The notes below the pieces were generated by a model. That model was not told the DNA's origin, did no database searches, and saw only the letters and a list, made by a program, of their open reading frames with translations. Made by a program: the position numbers and the translations under genes. From Aquabacterium sp. (lineage in GTDB: Bacteria; Pseudomonadota; Gammaproteobacteria; Burkholderiales; Burkholderiaceae_C): a DNA stretch of 64,000 nt. The DNA lies in assembly GCF_029946005.1 (NCBI RefSeq), contig NZ_JAQSDR010000008.1, positions 62,001 through 126,000 of the forward strand, in the 5' to 3' direction. Positions 20,290-28,319 of the stretch are shown in pieces; the stretch's first letter is position 1, and each line of letters starts with the position of its first letter.

Positions 20290-21924
20290 TCATGCGCATT
20301 GATCTCCAGCTGTGTTTAGCGCAGCCCCTGCTTGCAGCGGGGCCTGCGACAAGACACTCAAACTGTCGCTGATCAGTCTGGACACACTGGTGGCGGGGCC
20401 ATCGTGCATGACAGTGCGGTCAGGCCGTGCAATGGCCACCCAGCCCATCGGCGCGTAGTTCGGAATCAGCACTCCACTGATGTCTTCCCAGCGTTCGGAG
20501 CGCGTGGGAGCGCATGATGGCCCCCGCGGATCGATCTGAACAAATCGCCCCCCCGCCTTCACCCACGAACGGGACACGGCGGGGTCAAGGTGCCGCTGAG
20601 GGTCCACGCCAAAGCCGATGGCCACCATGGCCTCGCCGAACACGTCGTCACTCAACAATGGCCGAGCGTTCAAGCTCCCTCGCACCCAACCTTGCGCCAG
20701 GAGGCCCCCACGCCGCAGCCGCGACGGCCCGCCTTTGCCCAAGAACAGCCCTTTCTGAAAGCAATGTGCTGGCTTGACCTCCAGCTCCTCGAACAGGCGT
20801 CGCAAGCGGGGGACCAAACGCAGGCCACTCATCACGCCATGCAGTAAGAAGGCTGACACCGCATTGCCGGGCATGACCATGCGGCCCATGAAGGTGGCCA
20901 GCCGCACCATCGCCACCACATGAGGGCGCCGCTCCTGGTTGTAGGTTTCCAGGATGGCAGCGCTGGCCCGGCCCTGGAGCACCCAGGCCAGCTTCCAGCC
21001 CAAGTTGCCCACATCGCGCAAACCGGCCACCAGGCCCTGACCAATGAAGGGCGGCGTGATGTGCGCCGCATCGCCCACCAGGAAAGCGCGCGCCGATGAA
21101 AAGCGATTGGCCACCCGCGCGTGAAAGCGGTACACCGCCACCCGTTCGATCTCGATCTCCTCCGTCCTGGCCCATGGGGCCAGCAGGCGCCGAATGGTTT
21201 CGGGCTTTTCCATTTCTTCGCGTGATTCATGCGCGGCCAGCTTGAACTCCCAGCGCTGGCGCCCGCCCGGGGCCACCATGTGCGGCACGGGCCTCTTGTG
21301 GTTGCACAGGAACTCGACGTGGTCAATGGGATCAGGCACCTTCTTCGCATCGACCACCAGCCAATCCTCGGGATAAGACTGCCCATCAAACGGAAGCCCC
21401 AGTTGACGGCGCACGAGCGAGTTGGCCCCATCGGCCCCGATGAGGTAGTCGGCACGCACGACGAACACCGAGCCGTTGGCCGTTTTCAGACTCACGTGCA
21501 CGCCACCGCCGTCTTGGGTGAATGAGACCATTTCGACGCCCAAATGGGTTTGCACGTGTGGGTGCATGGCCAGTTTGGCGCGCAGCACCGCTTCGAGTTC
21601 GGGCTGGAAAAACGTGACCAGTTTGGGATGCCCGTCCATGGGGCCGCACGAGTTGGCCTGCCCGAATTGACCAAACACTGGTGAGTGCATGCGCACGTGC
21701 GGAATGGCCACCGTCTCGAACTCACCCTCGGTCACGCCGCACATCTGCAGGATGCGAAGGGCCTCGTTGTCCAGGGCAATGGCGCGGGGTGCGGCAAAGA
21801 CCTCGGTGGCCAGATCAATGGCCAGCACCTGGATGCCGTGGCGCCCCAGCAGATTGCACAGGGCTGCGCCGACGGGCCCCAGGCCGACAACGATCACGGA
21901 GGTGTGAGAGGGGAGCAACTGCAT
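20290..21924 (-). CDS. FAD-dependent aromatic monooxygenase (MhpA/phenol hydroxylase-like)
   Basis: 544 residues from ATG 21924; a start further up at 21969 would lie inside the operator. FAD motifs are complete: VIVVGLGPVGAALCNLLGRHG at the N-terminus (GxGxxG), GADGANSLVR (DG motif) and FLVGDAAHITPPFIGQGL (GD motif). Overall layout is that of single-component hydroxylases such as 3-(3-hydroxyphenyl)propionate hydroxylase. It probably hydroxylates an aromatic ring using NAD(P)H and oxygen. It is divergent from a TetR gene and shares with it two palindromic operators. The extradiol dioxygenase that could use its catechol product lies on the other side. Confidence 0.85.
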   Translation of the reverse strand: MQLLPSHTSVIVVGLGPVGAALCNLLGRHGIQVLAIDLATEVFAAPRAIALDNEALRILQMCGVTEGEFETVAIPHVRMHSPVFGQFGQANSCGPMDGHPKLVTFFQPELEAVLRAKLAMHPHVQTHLGVEMVSFTQDGGGVHVSLKTANGSVFVVRADYLIGADGANSLVRRQLGLPFDGQSYPEDWLVVDAKKVPDPIDHVEFLCNHKRPVPHMVAPGGRQRWEFKLAAHESREEMEKPETIRRLLAPWARTEEIEIERVAVYRFHARVANRFSSARAFLVGDAAHITPPFIGQGLVAGLRDVGNLGWKLAWVLQGRASAAILETYNQERRPHVVAMVRLATFMGRMVMPGNAVSAFLLHGVMSGLRLVPRLRRLFEELEVKPAHCFQKGLFLGKGGPSRLRRGGLLAQGWVRGSLNARPLLSDDVFGEAMVAIGFGVDPQRHLDPAVSRSWVKAGGRFVQIDPRGPSCAPTRSERWEDISGVLIPNYAPMGWVAIARPDRTVMHDGPATSVSRLISDSLSVLSQAPLQAGAALNTAGDQCA

Positions 21925-21959
21925 TGCATGCTTTCGAGAAATAGGTATTAAATGCCTCA

Positions 21960-21981
21960 AATTGAACACACGTGTTCAATT
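21960..21981. promoter_or_regulatory. TetR operator, site 1
   Basis: Inverted repeat with 10-base perfect arms AATTGAACAC and GTGTTCAATT around a 2-base centre. It lies 36 bases upstream of the monooxygenase start, so it would control that gene. The half-site is identical to that of site 2. Confidence 0.75.
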
Positions 21982-22021
21982 AAAGCACCTAGGGAAGATG
22001 CCAGGTCATTTTTAATTGACT

Positions 22022-22045
22022 AAATTGAACACATGTGTTCAATTT
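22022..22045. promoter_or_regulatory. TetR operator, site 2
   Basis: A perfect 24-base palindrome made of the half-site AAATTGAACACA and its exact reverse complement. It ends 24 bases before the tetR start codon at 22070. Its centre is 63 bases from the centre of site 1, six turns of B-DNA, so two repressor dimers would sit on the same face of the helix. Confidence 0.8.
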
Positions 22046-22069
22046 GAGGTCTCAAACGTGAGGTCAACC

Positions 22070-22690
22070 ATGGCTCCTTCCACCAGCGCTCAAGAGCGCA
22101 TTCATCAAGCCGCATTGCGGCTCTTCGCCGAGCGCGGGGTCACACAGGTCAATGTGAAAGAGTTGGCCTTGGCAGCGGGCGTGGCTCGAGGCACCATCTA
22201 CGCCCATGTGAGCGAACCAGAACGGCTGTTCGAAGACGTGGCGGGCCAACTGGCTGCCGAGATGAACGAGCGTGTGGCCTTGAGTTTTCAGGGCGTGGTC
22301 GATCCGGCGCACCGCTTGGCCAATGGCATTCGCTTCTACGTTCGGCGCGCGCACGAGGAGCCGGACTGGGGGCGCTTCATCAACCGCTTCGCCTTTGCCA
22401 ACCCTTCCATGCAACAGATGTGGAATGGGCAGCCCGTGCAAGACCTGATGAATGGTGTTCTGGAAGGACGCTACCGCTTCCAGACGGCCCAGTTGCCCTC
22501 GGTGGTGGGCTTGGTGGCGGGTGGGGTGCTGGGCGCGATCTTGCTGGTGCTCGAAGGCCATCAGACTTGGCGCGCCGCAGGCTCGGACACGGCGGAGCTG
22601 GTGTTGATCGCCTTGGGCATTCACCCCTATGAAGCCAAATCGCTGGCCACCCATGAACTGCCAGCCTTGCCTGACCGGTCGGCCCCATGA
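22070..22690 (+). CDS. TetR family repressor of the aromatic-degradation genes
   Basis: 206 residues from ATG 22070 with GAGG 9 bases upstream; an earlier in-frame ATG at 22016 would put the start before the operator. The N-terminal TetR HTH is typical (ALRLFAERGVTQVNVKELAL then GVARGTIYAHV). The C-terminal ligand domain is not assignable. It is divergent from the flavin monooxygenase, with two palindromic operators between, and its stop overlaps the dioxygenase start (ATGA), so it probably represses both directions and itself. Confidence 0.9.
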   Translation: MAPSTSAQERIHQAALRLFAERGVTQVNVKELALAAGVARGTIYAHVSEPERLFEDVAGQLAAEMNERVALSFQGVVDPAHRLANGIRFYVRRAHEEPDWGRFINRFAFANPSMQQMWNGQPVQDLMNGVLEGRYRFQTAQLPSVVGLVAGGVLGAILLVLEGHQTWRAAGSDTAELVLIALGIHPYEAKSLATHELPALPDRSAP

Positions 22691-23757
22691 AGTTGAGCAC
22701 GCTCGAGCCCGCGCGGCATGCCAACCCGACGGTCAAGGCGCAAAGCCTGGCTTACCTGATGTTTGAGCGACCCGACCTGGACAAGGCAGAGCGGTTTCTG
22801 ACCGACTTTGGCTTGAGGGTGGTGCACCGCGAGGCCGGGGCCATTTACTTCCGGTCCGCTGGCAGCGCCCCGTTCTGCTATCGCGTGGCACAGGCGGCAA
22901 AGCCGCGCTTCGTGGGCTTTGGCCTGACGGTGGGTGACCGGGCTGATCTGCTGAAGCTGGCCAGTCTGCCTGGCGCATCGCCGGTGCGAGTGGCCAGGAC
23001 GCCGGGTGGCGGTGAGGTGGTGAGCCTGGTCGATCCCTCGGGCTTTGAAGTCGAGGTGGTGGCTGGGCAGTCGATGTCAACGCCACTGGCCGTGCGCCCA
23101 CCATTGGCCATGAACCTGGGCAACCCGCCTGTGCGGGTTGATGCGACCCAGCGCCTGCCTGTCGAGCCGCCAGAGATCCTCAAGCTCGGTCATGTCGTGC
23201 TGGAGGTGGCCGATTTCCAGGCGACCTGTGGCTGGTACACGCGGCATCTGGGCCTCATCCCGAGCGATGTGCAGGTGTTGCCCGATGGCTCGCCCGCCGT
23301 GGCGTTCATGCGCCTGAACCTGGGGCCCCAACCCGCTGACCACCACACCTTGGCCTTGGCACAAGGCTTCATGCCACTGTACAGCCACAGTGCTTACGAG
23401 GTGGTGGACGCCGATGCCGTGGGCATGGGCCAGCGCCTGCTGCGTGAACGAGGGTGGCGGCACGCCTGGGGCATGGGCCGGCACATCCTGGGCAGCCAGA
23501 TCTTTGACTACTGGCAAGACCCTTGGGGTGCCAAGCACGAACACTATTGCGACGGCGATGTGATGACGGCCCAACTGGGCACCGGCGTTCACCCGGTCAG
23601 CCGTGAGGCCATGTCGCAATGGGGGCCGCTGATGCCCAGCAGTTTCACCAAGCCCAAGCTGACCCCGTCGAACATCGCGGCCCTGCTGCGCAATTTGCGG
23701 CGCAGCCCCGACCTGTCTGTGCGCAAGCTCATCACCTTGGCCAGGCTGTTTGCCTGA
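22687..23757 (+). CDS. Type I extradiol dioxygenase / VOC family protein
   Basis: 356 residues with two VOC modules (about 15-125 and 165-290). The second module carries the iron-binding set of type I extradiol dioxygenases: His169 (LKLGHVVLEV), His219 or His220 (DHHTLAL) and Glu285 in a YWQDPWGAKHE segment that follows the PROSITE extradiol signature with one deviation (Asp before the Tyr). Such enzymes cleave catechol rings next to the two hydroxyls. It overlaps tetR by ATGA and is followed after 7 bases by an FAH-family hydrolase, consistent with a meta-cleavage order. The exact catechol is unknown. Confidence 0.82.
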   Translation: MKLSTLEPARHANPTVKAQSLAYLMFERPDLDKAERFLTDFGLRVVHREAGAIYFRSAGSAPFCYRVAQAAKPRFVGFGLTVGDRADLLKLASLPGASPVRVARTPGGGEVVSLVDPSGFEVEVVAGQSMSTPLAVRPPLAMNLGNPPVRVDATQRLPVEPPEILKLGHVVLEVADFQATCGWYTRHLGLIPSDVQVLPDGSPAVAFMRLNLGPQPADHHTLALAQGFMPLYSHSAYEVVDADAVGMGQRLLRERGWRHAWGMGRHILGSQIFDYWQDPWGAKHEHYCDGDVMTAQLGTGVHPVSREAMSQWGPLMPSSFTKPKLTPSNIAALLRNLRRSPDLSVRKLITLARLFA

Positions 23758-23764
23758 CATCGGC

Positions 23765-24886
23765 ATGACCCCACTCACGCGCCGCCGCTCGCTCAAGCTC
23801 AGTGCCGCCACCGTTGGCGCCATGGTCTTGCCTGTGCCAACCGTTGCGGCGTCGTCACCGCCCGGCATCAGCAGCGGCAGGCGGCCCACCCATTCTTCAC
23901 CCAGAGCACGCCCCATGGCCATTCATGTTGTTCGTTTTTCCCACAGCCACCGCATCCAGTGGGGCCTGGTGTTTCAAAACCAGATCACGCCACTGCCCGG
24001 TGAATACGCCACCACGGCGGATTTCATCCGAAGCAATCCAGTCGATGGCTTGAGGGAGTTCGCGCAGTCGAACGCGGCCAGCAAAACGCCGCTGGCCTTG
24101 GCCGATGTGCAGATTTTGTCGCCCGTGACTTCCAACCAGCAGTTCATTTGCCAGGGCGCCAATTACCGCCAGCACATGATCGAATCGGGCATGGACCCCG
24201 ATGCCAAGTCCTACAACATGATCTTCACCAAAGCCACGAGCTGCATCGTCCCTGCCGACAGTGAATTGGTCAAACCGGCGCAGGTTCGCTTTCTGGACTA
24301 TGAGATCGAGCTGGGCCTGATCCTCAAGCGTGATGTGCTCGCCAAGACCGTGGTGACCGACGCCAATTTGCATGAGTTCGTGGCCGGCGCCGTCATCGTC
24401 AACGACTACTCGGCGCGCGACATCCAGATCCCGCAGACGCAGTTCTACAAGGGCAAAAGCTTTCGCACCTTTGGCCCGGTTGGCCCCTTCTTGTGCCTGA
24501 TGACGGCGGCCGAGATGAAACATCTGAAAAACCTGCAGTTGACGCTGACGGTCAATGGACAGACGCGGCAAAAAGACTCGACGGCCAACCTGGTGTTCGG
24601 CCCGGCTGAGACCCTGACCGAGCTGTCCGGCGTGCAGGACCTGTACGTGGGCGATCTCTTGTCCACCGGCACCCCGGCGGGTTGTGCCCTGTCCGTCCCA
24701 TCGCCTTTCAAGCAGCGTGTGGGCGCTTTGTTGCCAGAGAAAACCAAATGGGCCTTCTTCAACAAGGTGCAGGAAGGCCGCGACCAGTACCTCAAGGCCG
24801 GTGACCTCGTTGAAGCGCGGATTCAAAGCCCCGATGGCGTCATTGACCTCGGGGTGCAACGCAACAAAGTGGTCAACGGCCGCTGA
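23765..24886 (+). CDS. FAH-family hydrolase with Tat-like N-terminal extension
   Basis: 373 residues from ATG 23765. Residues 4-28 look like a twin-arginine signal: TRRRSLKL matches the (S/T)RRxxLK rule and is followed by a hydrophobic ATVGAMVLPVPTVAA with an AxA-like end. The enzyme domain starts near residue 51 (MAIHVVRFSH at 23915, a possible internal start) and has the FAH core: FICQGANYRQH, DYEIELGLIL with metal-binding acids, GAVIVNDYSARDIQ and STGTPAGCA. Members hydrolyse acylpyruvates or ring-fission products and are normally cytoplasmic, so the export signal is unusual. It lies in the dioxygenase operon. Confidence 0.85.
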   Translation: MTPLTRRRSLKLSAATVGAMVLPVPTVAASSPPGISSGRRPTHSSPRARPMAIHVVRFSHSHRIQWGLVFQNQITPLPGEYATTADFIRSNPVDGLREFAQSNAASKTPLALADVQILSPVTSNQQFICQGANYRQHMIESGMDPDAKSYNMIFTKATSCIVPADSELVKPAQVRFLDYEIELGLILKRDVLAKTVVTDANLHEFVAGAVIVNDYSARDIQIPQTQFYKGKSFRTFGPVGPFLCLMTAAEMKHLKNLQLTLTVNGQTRQKDSTANLVFGPAETLTELSGVQDLYVGDLLSTGTPAGCALSVPSPFKQRVGALLPEKTKWAFFNKVQEGRDQYLKAGDLVEARIQSPDGVIDLGVQRNKVVNGR

Positions 24887-24900
24887 ATCCTCAAAGCAGC

Positions 24901-25695
24901 ATGAAAGACTTCCAAAACAAGGTGATCTGGATCACTGGGGCCTCATCCGGCATTGGCGAAGCCCTGGCTTACGAGTTCGCGCGGCGCGGTGCCTTGCTCG
25001 TCCTGTCGTCGCGGCGAGCCGATGTGCTTGAAGGCGTAAAAGCCCGCTGCGAGCGGCCTGACCAGCACCTGGTGTTGCCCATGGACATGACTGATCAAAG
25101 TCGCTTTCGTGAGCAAACTGCGCTGGTGCTGTCCGCTTATAGTCACATTGACATGTTGATCAACAACGCTGGCGTGAGTCAGCGTGCGCTGGTCAAGGAC
25201 ACCTCGATCGAGGTCGACCGGCAGATCATGGAGTTGGATTTCTTCGGGCCAATCGCGCTGACCAAGGTGGTGTTGCCCCACATGCTGGCCAGGGGCTGCG
25301 GGCACCTGGTGGCCGTGTCTTCGGTGGTCGGCCTGGTGGCCACGCCCTACCGATCGGCCTACGCCTCGGCCAAGCACGCGATCATCGGCTTTCACGATGC
25401 CTTGCGTGCTGAGGTGCACGCGGCTGGCTTGAAGGTGTCGGTGTTGTGTCCAGGCTTTGTGCGCACCAATGTGAGCCTGTCGGCCCTGACCTCGGACGGC
25501 ACGCCCCATGGGCGGGTTGACGCCCAGCAACACAAGGCCATGAGCGCCGAGGCCTTTGCACGCAAGGCGGTTGATCGGCTGGCGCGCGGCGAAGGGCGCA
25601 TTGTGATCGCGGGCAAGGAAAAGCTGGCGGTCTACCTGGGCCGACTGTCGCCCGCCTTGCTGGAGCGGCTGGTCCGCAACGTGAGCGTGGTCTGA
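24901..25695 (+). CDS. SDR family oxidoreductase
   Basis: 264 residues. Classical short-chain dehydrogenase: cofactor motif WITGASSGIGEALAYEF, NNAG in MLINNAGVSQRAL, catalytic Ser in VAVSSVVGLV and Tyr/Lys in YASAKHAII. The C-terminal part resembles the DHRS7/sterol-type SDR group. The Arg pair SSRR after beta-strand 2 suggests NADP(H). It oxidises or reduces an alcohol/ketone; the substrate is unknown. It starts 14 bases after the FAH-family gene and two bases before the next SDR gene. Confidence 0.9.
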   Translation: MKDFQNKVIWITGASSGIGEALAYEFARRGALLVLSSRRADVLEGVKARCERPDQHLVLPMDMTDQSRFREQTALVLSAYSHIDMLINNAGVSQRALVKDTSIEVDRQIMELDFFGPIALTKVVLPHMLARGCGHLVAVSSVVGLVATPYRSAYASAKHAIIGFHDALRAEVHAAGLKVSVLCPGFVRTNVSLSALTSDGTPHGRVDAQQHKAMSAEAFARKAVDRLARGEGRIVIAGKEKLAVYLGRLSPALLERLVRNVSVV

Positions 25696-25697
25696 GC

Positions 25698-26447
25698 ATG
25701 GCTGATACCTCAACAAGTGCTGACAAAGGCACCGCCGTCGTCACAGGTGGCTCGTCTGGCATCGGCCGGGCCTTTGTGGCATCGCTGCACCGCAGCGGCT
25801 GGCGGGTGGTGACCTGTGGCCGAGATGCAGACAAGCTCGATCAGTTGTCGCAAGCCTTTCCAGGCATTCACACCTACTTGTGCGATGTGAGCGACAAAGC
25901 CTCGGTGGTGGCCTTCGTGGCTTTGGTATCCGCGGCCTTCCTTGACATCAAGCTGTTGGTCAACAACGCGGGCGGATTGCGCGAGCTCGACTTCACACAA
26001 CCCGACTTGTTGCAGCAGGATCTGACGCAAGAGATCCGCGCCAACCTGGAGGGCAGCATCCACATGACTGCGGGGTTCTTGCCCGCTCTGCGGGCATCCA
26101 CGCCTTCTCGCATCATCATGGTGAGTTCAGGCTTTGGCTTGTTGCCCGCCACGCGCGCACCGGTTTATTCTGCGTCCAAGGCGGGCTTGCGCAGTTTCAC
26201 CAAGGCGCTTCGTCGCCAACTGGAAGGGCAGGGCATCACCATCACCGACGTGGCCCCGCCTTCGGTGGACACGCCCGCCACGGCGCACTACCAAGCCAAC
26301 AAGATCTCGCCGGAGCAGGTGGTGACGTTGACCTTGGCCGCTGCTTGGCGTGGGCAAGCCGAGGTCTACCCGGGCATGGCGCGTTGGCTGCCCTTGATGA
26401 TGCGATTGGCACCCCGCCTGATTGAGCGCATCGTGGCCAAAGGCTGA
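25698..26447 (+). CDS. SDR family oxidoreductase (DltE-like)
   Basis: 249 residues. Rossmann motif VVTGGSSGIGRAFVASL, LLVNNAGGLREL, and the YxxxK pair in APVYSASKAGLRS. The catalytic Ser is in IIMVSSGFGLLP. It belongs to the short-chain dehydrogenases annotated as DltE/YciK-like. It starts 2 bases after the previous SDR gene, and both probably act on intermediates of the same catabolic route. Substrate unknown. Confidence 0.88.
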   Translation: MADTSTSADKGTAVVTGGSSGIGRAFVASLHRSGWRVVTCGRDADKLDQLSQAFPGIHTYLCDVSDKASVVAFVALVSAAFLDIKLLVNNAGGLRELDFTQPDLLQQDLTQEIRANLEGSIHMTAGFLPALRASTPSRIIMVSSGFGLLPATRAPVYSASKAGLRSFTKALRRQLEGQGITITDVAPPSVDTPATAHYQANKISPEQVVTLTLAAAWRGQAEVYPGMARWLPLMMRLAPRLIERIVAKG

Positions 26448-26475
26448 GTCAGCCTGCCTGACCTAAAATCGCCAC

Positions 26476-27147
26476 ATGTCAGGTAGCTCATCCACACGCA
26501 AAAGTAACCCAAAAGCTTCGGCGGCAGAGCCTGCGTCGTCGTCGTTCAAGAGCGAATACGGGCAAGGTCGGCGCAAACTTCTGGAGGCGGTGACTCGGCT
26601 GGCCGCCAGAGAAGGGCACACGCGCTTCAGTTTGCGCGAGCTGGCCAAAGAAGCCGGCCTGGGCCACAACTCGCTTTACCGGCATTTCACCAGTGTGGAC
26701 GACATGATCCCCGAGCTGATGGAAGATTTCAGCCAGGAGCTGCGCGAAGGCCTGAGGCAAGCCCGCAAGGCGGTGCCCCCTGGTCAAACGCCCGCACTGA
26801 CGGTCGTGTCGTGGTTGCTGGACTTCGCACTTCAGCACCGTGATGTCTTCGTTCTGTCGATGCGCCAACGGGTGGGCCCGCCAGGTACAGCCAGGACCGC
26901 TTTGGAGCGCAATTTGCAGGCGATTCGCCAGGACATGCTCTCAGAGCTTGGCGCCTTGGGTCACTTGCCGACCAAGCTGCACCCCAGGATGGACTGGGCC
27001 TTGGAAATGGTGATCGACCAGAGCTTTCGGCTGTGCATCGAATACATCGAGCACCCCGATCAGCGGGAGGACATCCTGGTGCGTGCCCAGCTGTCCTTCG
27101 CTTGGATCATCGGTGGGGCGCTCGCACCGGGCGCTCAGTCCAGATAA
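26476..27147 (+). CDS. TetR family transcriptional regulator
   Basis: 223 residues. After a Ser/Lys-rich N-terminal tail of about 30 residues comes a TetR HTH (LAAREGHTRFSLRELAKEA, GLGHNSLYRHF). The ligand domain contains FALQHRDVFVLSMRQRVG. It follows the SDR gene by 28 bases and overlaps the convergent serine hydrolase by 13 bases at the 3-prime end. A TAAAAT box 12 bases before the start could be a -10 element. Target genes are unknown. Confidence 0.88.
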   Translation: MSGSSSTRKSNPKASAAEPASSSFKSEYGQGRRKLLEAVTRLAAREGHTRFSLRELAKEAGLGHNSLYRHFTSVDDMIPELMEDFSQELREGLRQARKAVPPGQTPALTVVSWLLDFALQHRDVFVLSMRQRVGPPGTARTALERNLQAIRQDMLSELGALGHLPTKLHPRMDWALEMVIDQSFRLCIEYIEHPDQREDILVRAQLSFAWIIGGALAPGAQSR

Positions 27148-28298
27148 TCTGCCAGCGCGCGGCCCATCACCACGTTCTCTTCGATGTGAGCACCGGGGGT
27201 GTCGAAGTCCCCACTGATGCGCACGATGACGGTGTTTTGCTTGGGCAGCACATGGATCGCCTGGCCAAAGACGCCCAAGGCGGAGAAGTCCTGGCGTTCG
27301 CCTTCCAGTGGCCACCAGTGATAGCCGAAGCCATAGAGGCCCAACTTGTTGCCATTGACAGGCACGGCGTGCCAGTTGGTGGGATCACCTGCAAAAGTGG
27401 TGGATTGGCGAACCCAGTCACTTGAAACGATCTGCCGACCATGCAGGCGGCCCTCTTGCGCGTAGAGAAGGCCAAACATGGCATAGCTGCGCGTTGTCGC
27501 GTAGAGGCAGCAAAAGGTGAAGGCCTCGTGGCTGCGGTCAACGAGCACCTTGGCGCGGTCAGGCGTTCTCATGGGCTTCCACAGTTTGAGTTCGAGGTAG
27601 CGTTGGTAGGGCATCCCAACCGCCTTTTCCAGCGCCATTGAAATGGCTTGCGAGTTGATGCTGGCGTATTGGTATTTGCTGCCTGGTGCAAAGGCAGGTG
27701 CCAGCACGGTGTCCGTCGTCTTCTCTCTGAGGGTGTAGCCCGAGCTTCCGAGTGTGTAGTAATCCGCGATGGTGTCCATGAAGAGCTTGAAGCGATCGGC
27801 CTCTTCGCTGTAGGCCACGCCCGAGGACATCTGCAGGGCCTGCTTGAAGGTGACGCCAGCAAAACCATTGACGGCCAGTGCTGGTTCGTACGCGTCCATT
27901 CTGTCGTTCACCGAGCGGATGGCACCTTCGCCGATGGCGATGCCCACCATCGCCGATAGCACCTGCTTGGCCATGGACCAAGACTGGTGAAGCGAGGTCT
28001 TGGTGTACGGGAAGTTGTTGTACTCGTACACGATCTTGCCGTCTTTGAGCACCAGCATGGCGCGTACCTTGGCTTCGCTTTGATACTGCGACAGGCTCTT
28101 GCTCACGCCTTCGTAGGTGTAGCGCAGGGCAGAGATCGGTGCCTTCGGCGAGGCGGTGGGCATGCTCACCGGAAAGGTGGCCATGTCCACTGTCTCGCGG
28201 GGCAGCACCAACTCTGGCAGGAACAAGGCGGGGGGCAGGCTTTGAGCCTGTGCCTGACAGGCGGCAATCACGCCGAGCAACAGCAGCATCCTCTTCAT
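27135..28298 (-). CDS. Exported serine hydrolase, class C beta-lactamase/NylB-like
   Basis: 387 residues with a Sec signal peptide (MKRMLLLLGVIAACQAQAQS). The catalytic SxxK is in WSMAKQVLSAMVG and the second motif Tyr in YQYASINSQAIS. This fold covers beta-lactamases, esterases and the 6-aminohexanoate-dimer hydrolase NylB, and several motifs (INSQAISMALEKAVGMPY) resemble the latter group. It probably acts on esters or amides in the periplasm. It lies 21 bases downstream of the amidohydrolase gene, in a run with a second enzyme of the same fold. Confidence 0.85.
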   Translation of the reverse strand: MKRMLLLLGVIAACQAQAQSLPPALFLPELVLPRETVDMATFPVSMPTASPKAPISALRYTYEGVSKSLSQYQSEAKVRAMLVLKDGKIVYEYNNFPYTKTSLHQSWSMAKQVLSAMVGIAIGEGAIRSVNDRMDAYEPALAVNGFAGVTFKQALQMSSGVAYSEEADRFKLFMDTIADYYTLGSSGYTLREKTTDTVLAPAFAPGSKYQYASINSQAISMALEKAVGMPYQRYLELKLWKPMRTPDRAKVLVDRSHEAFTFCCLYATTRSYAMFGLLYAQEGRLHGRQIVSSDWVRQSTTFAGDPTNWHAVPVNGNKLGLYGFGYHWWPLEGERQDFSALGVFGQAIHVLPKQNTVIVRISGDFDTPGAHIEENVVMGRALADYLD

Positions 28299-28319
28299 TT
28301 CATGTCTCCTATGTGTTGA

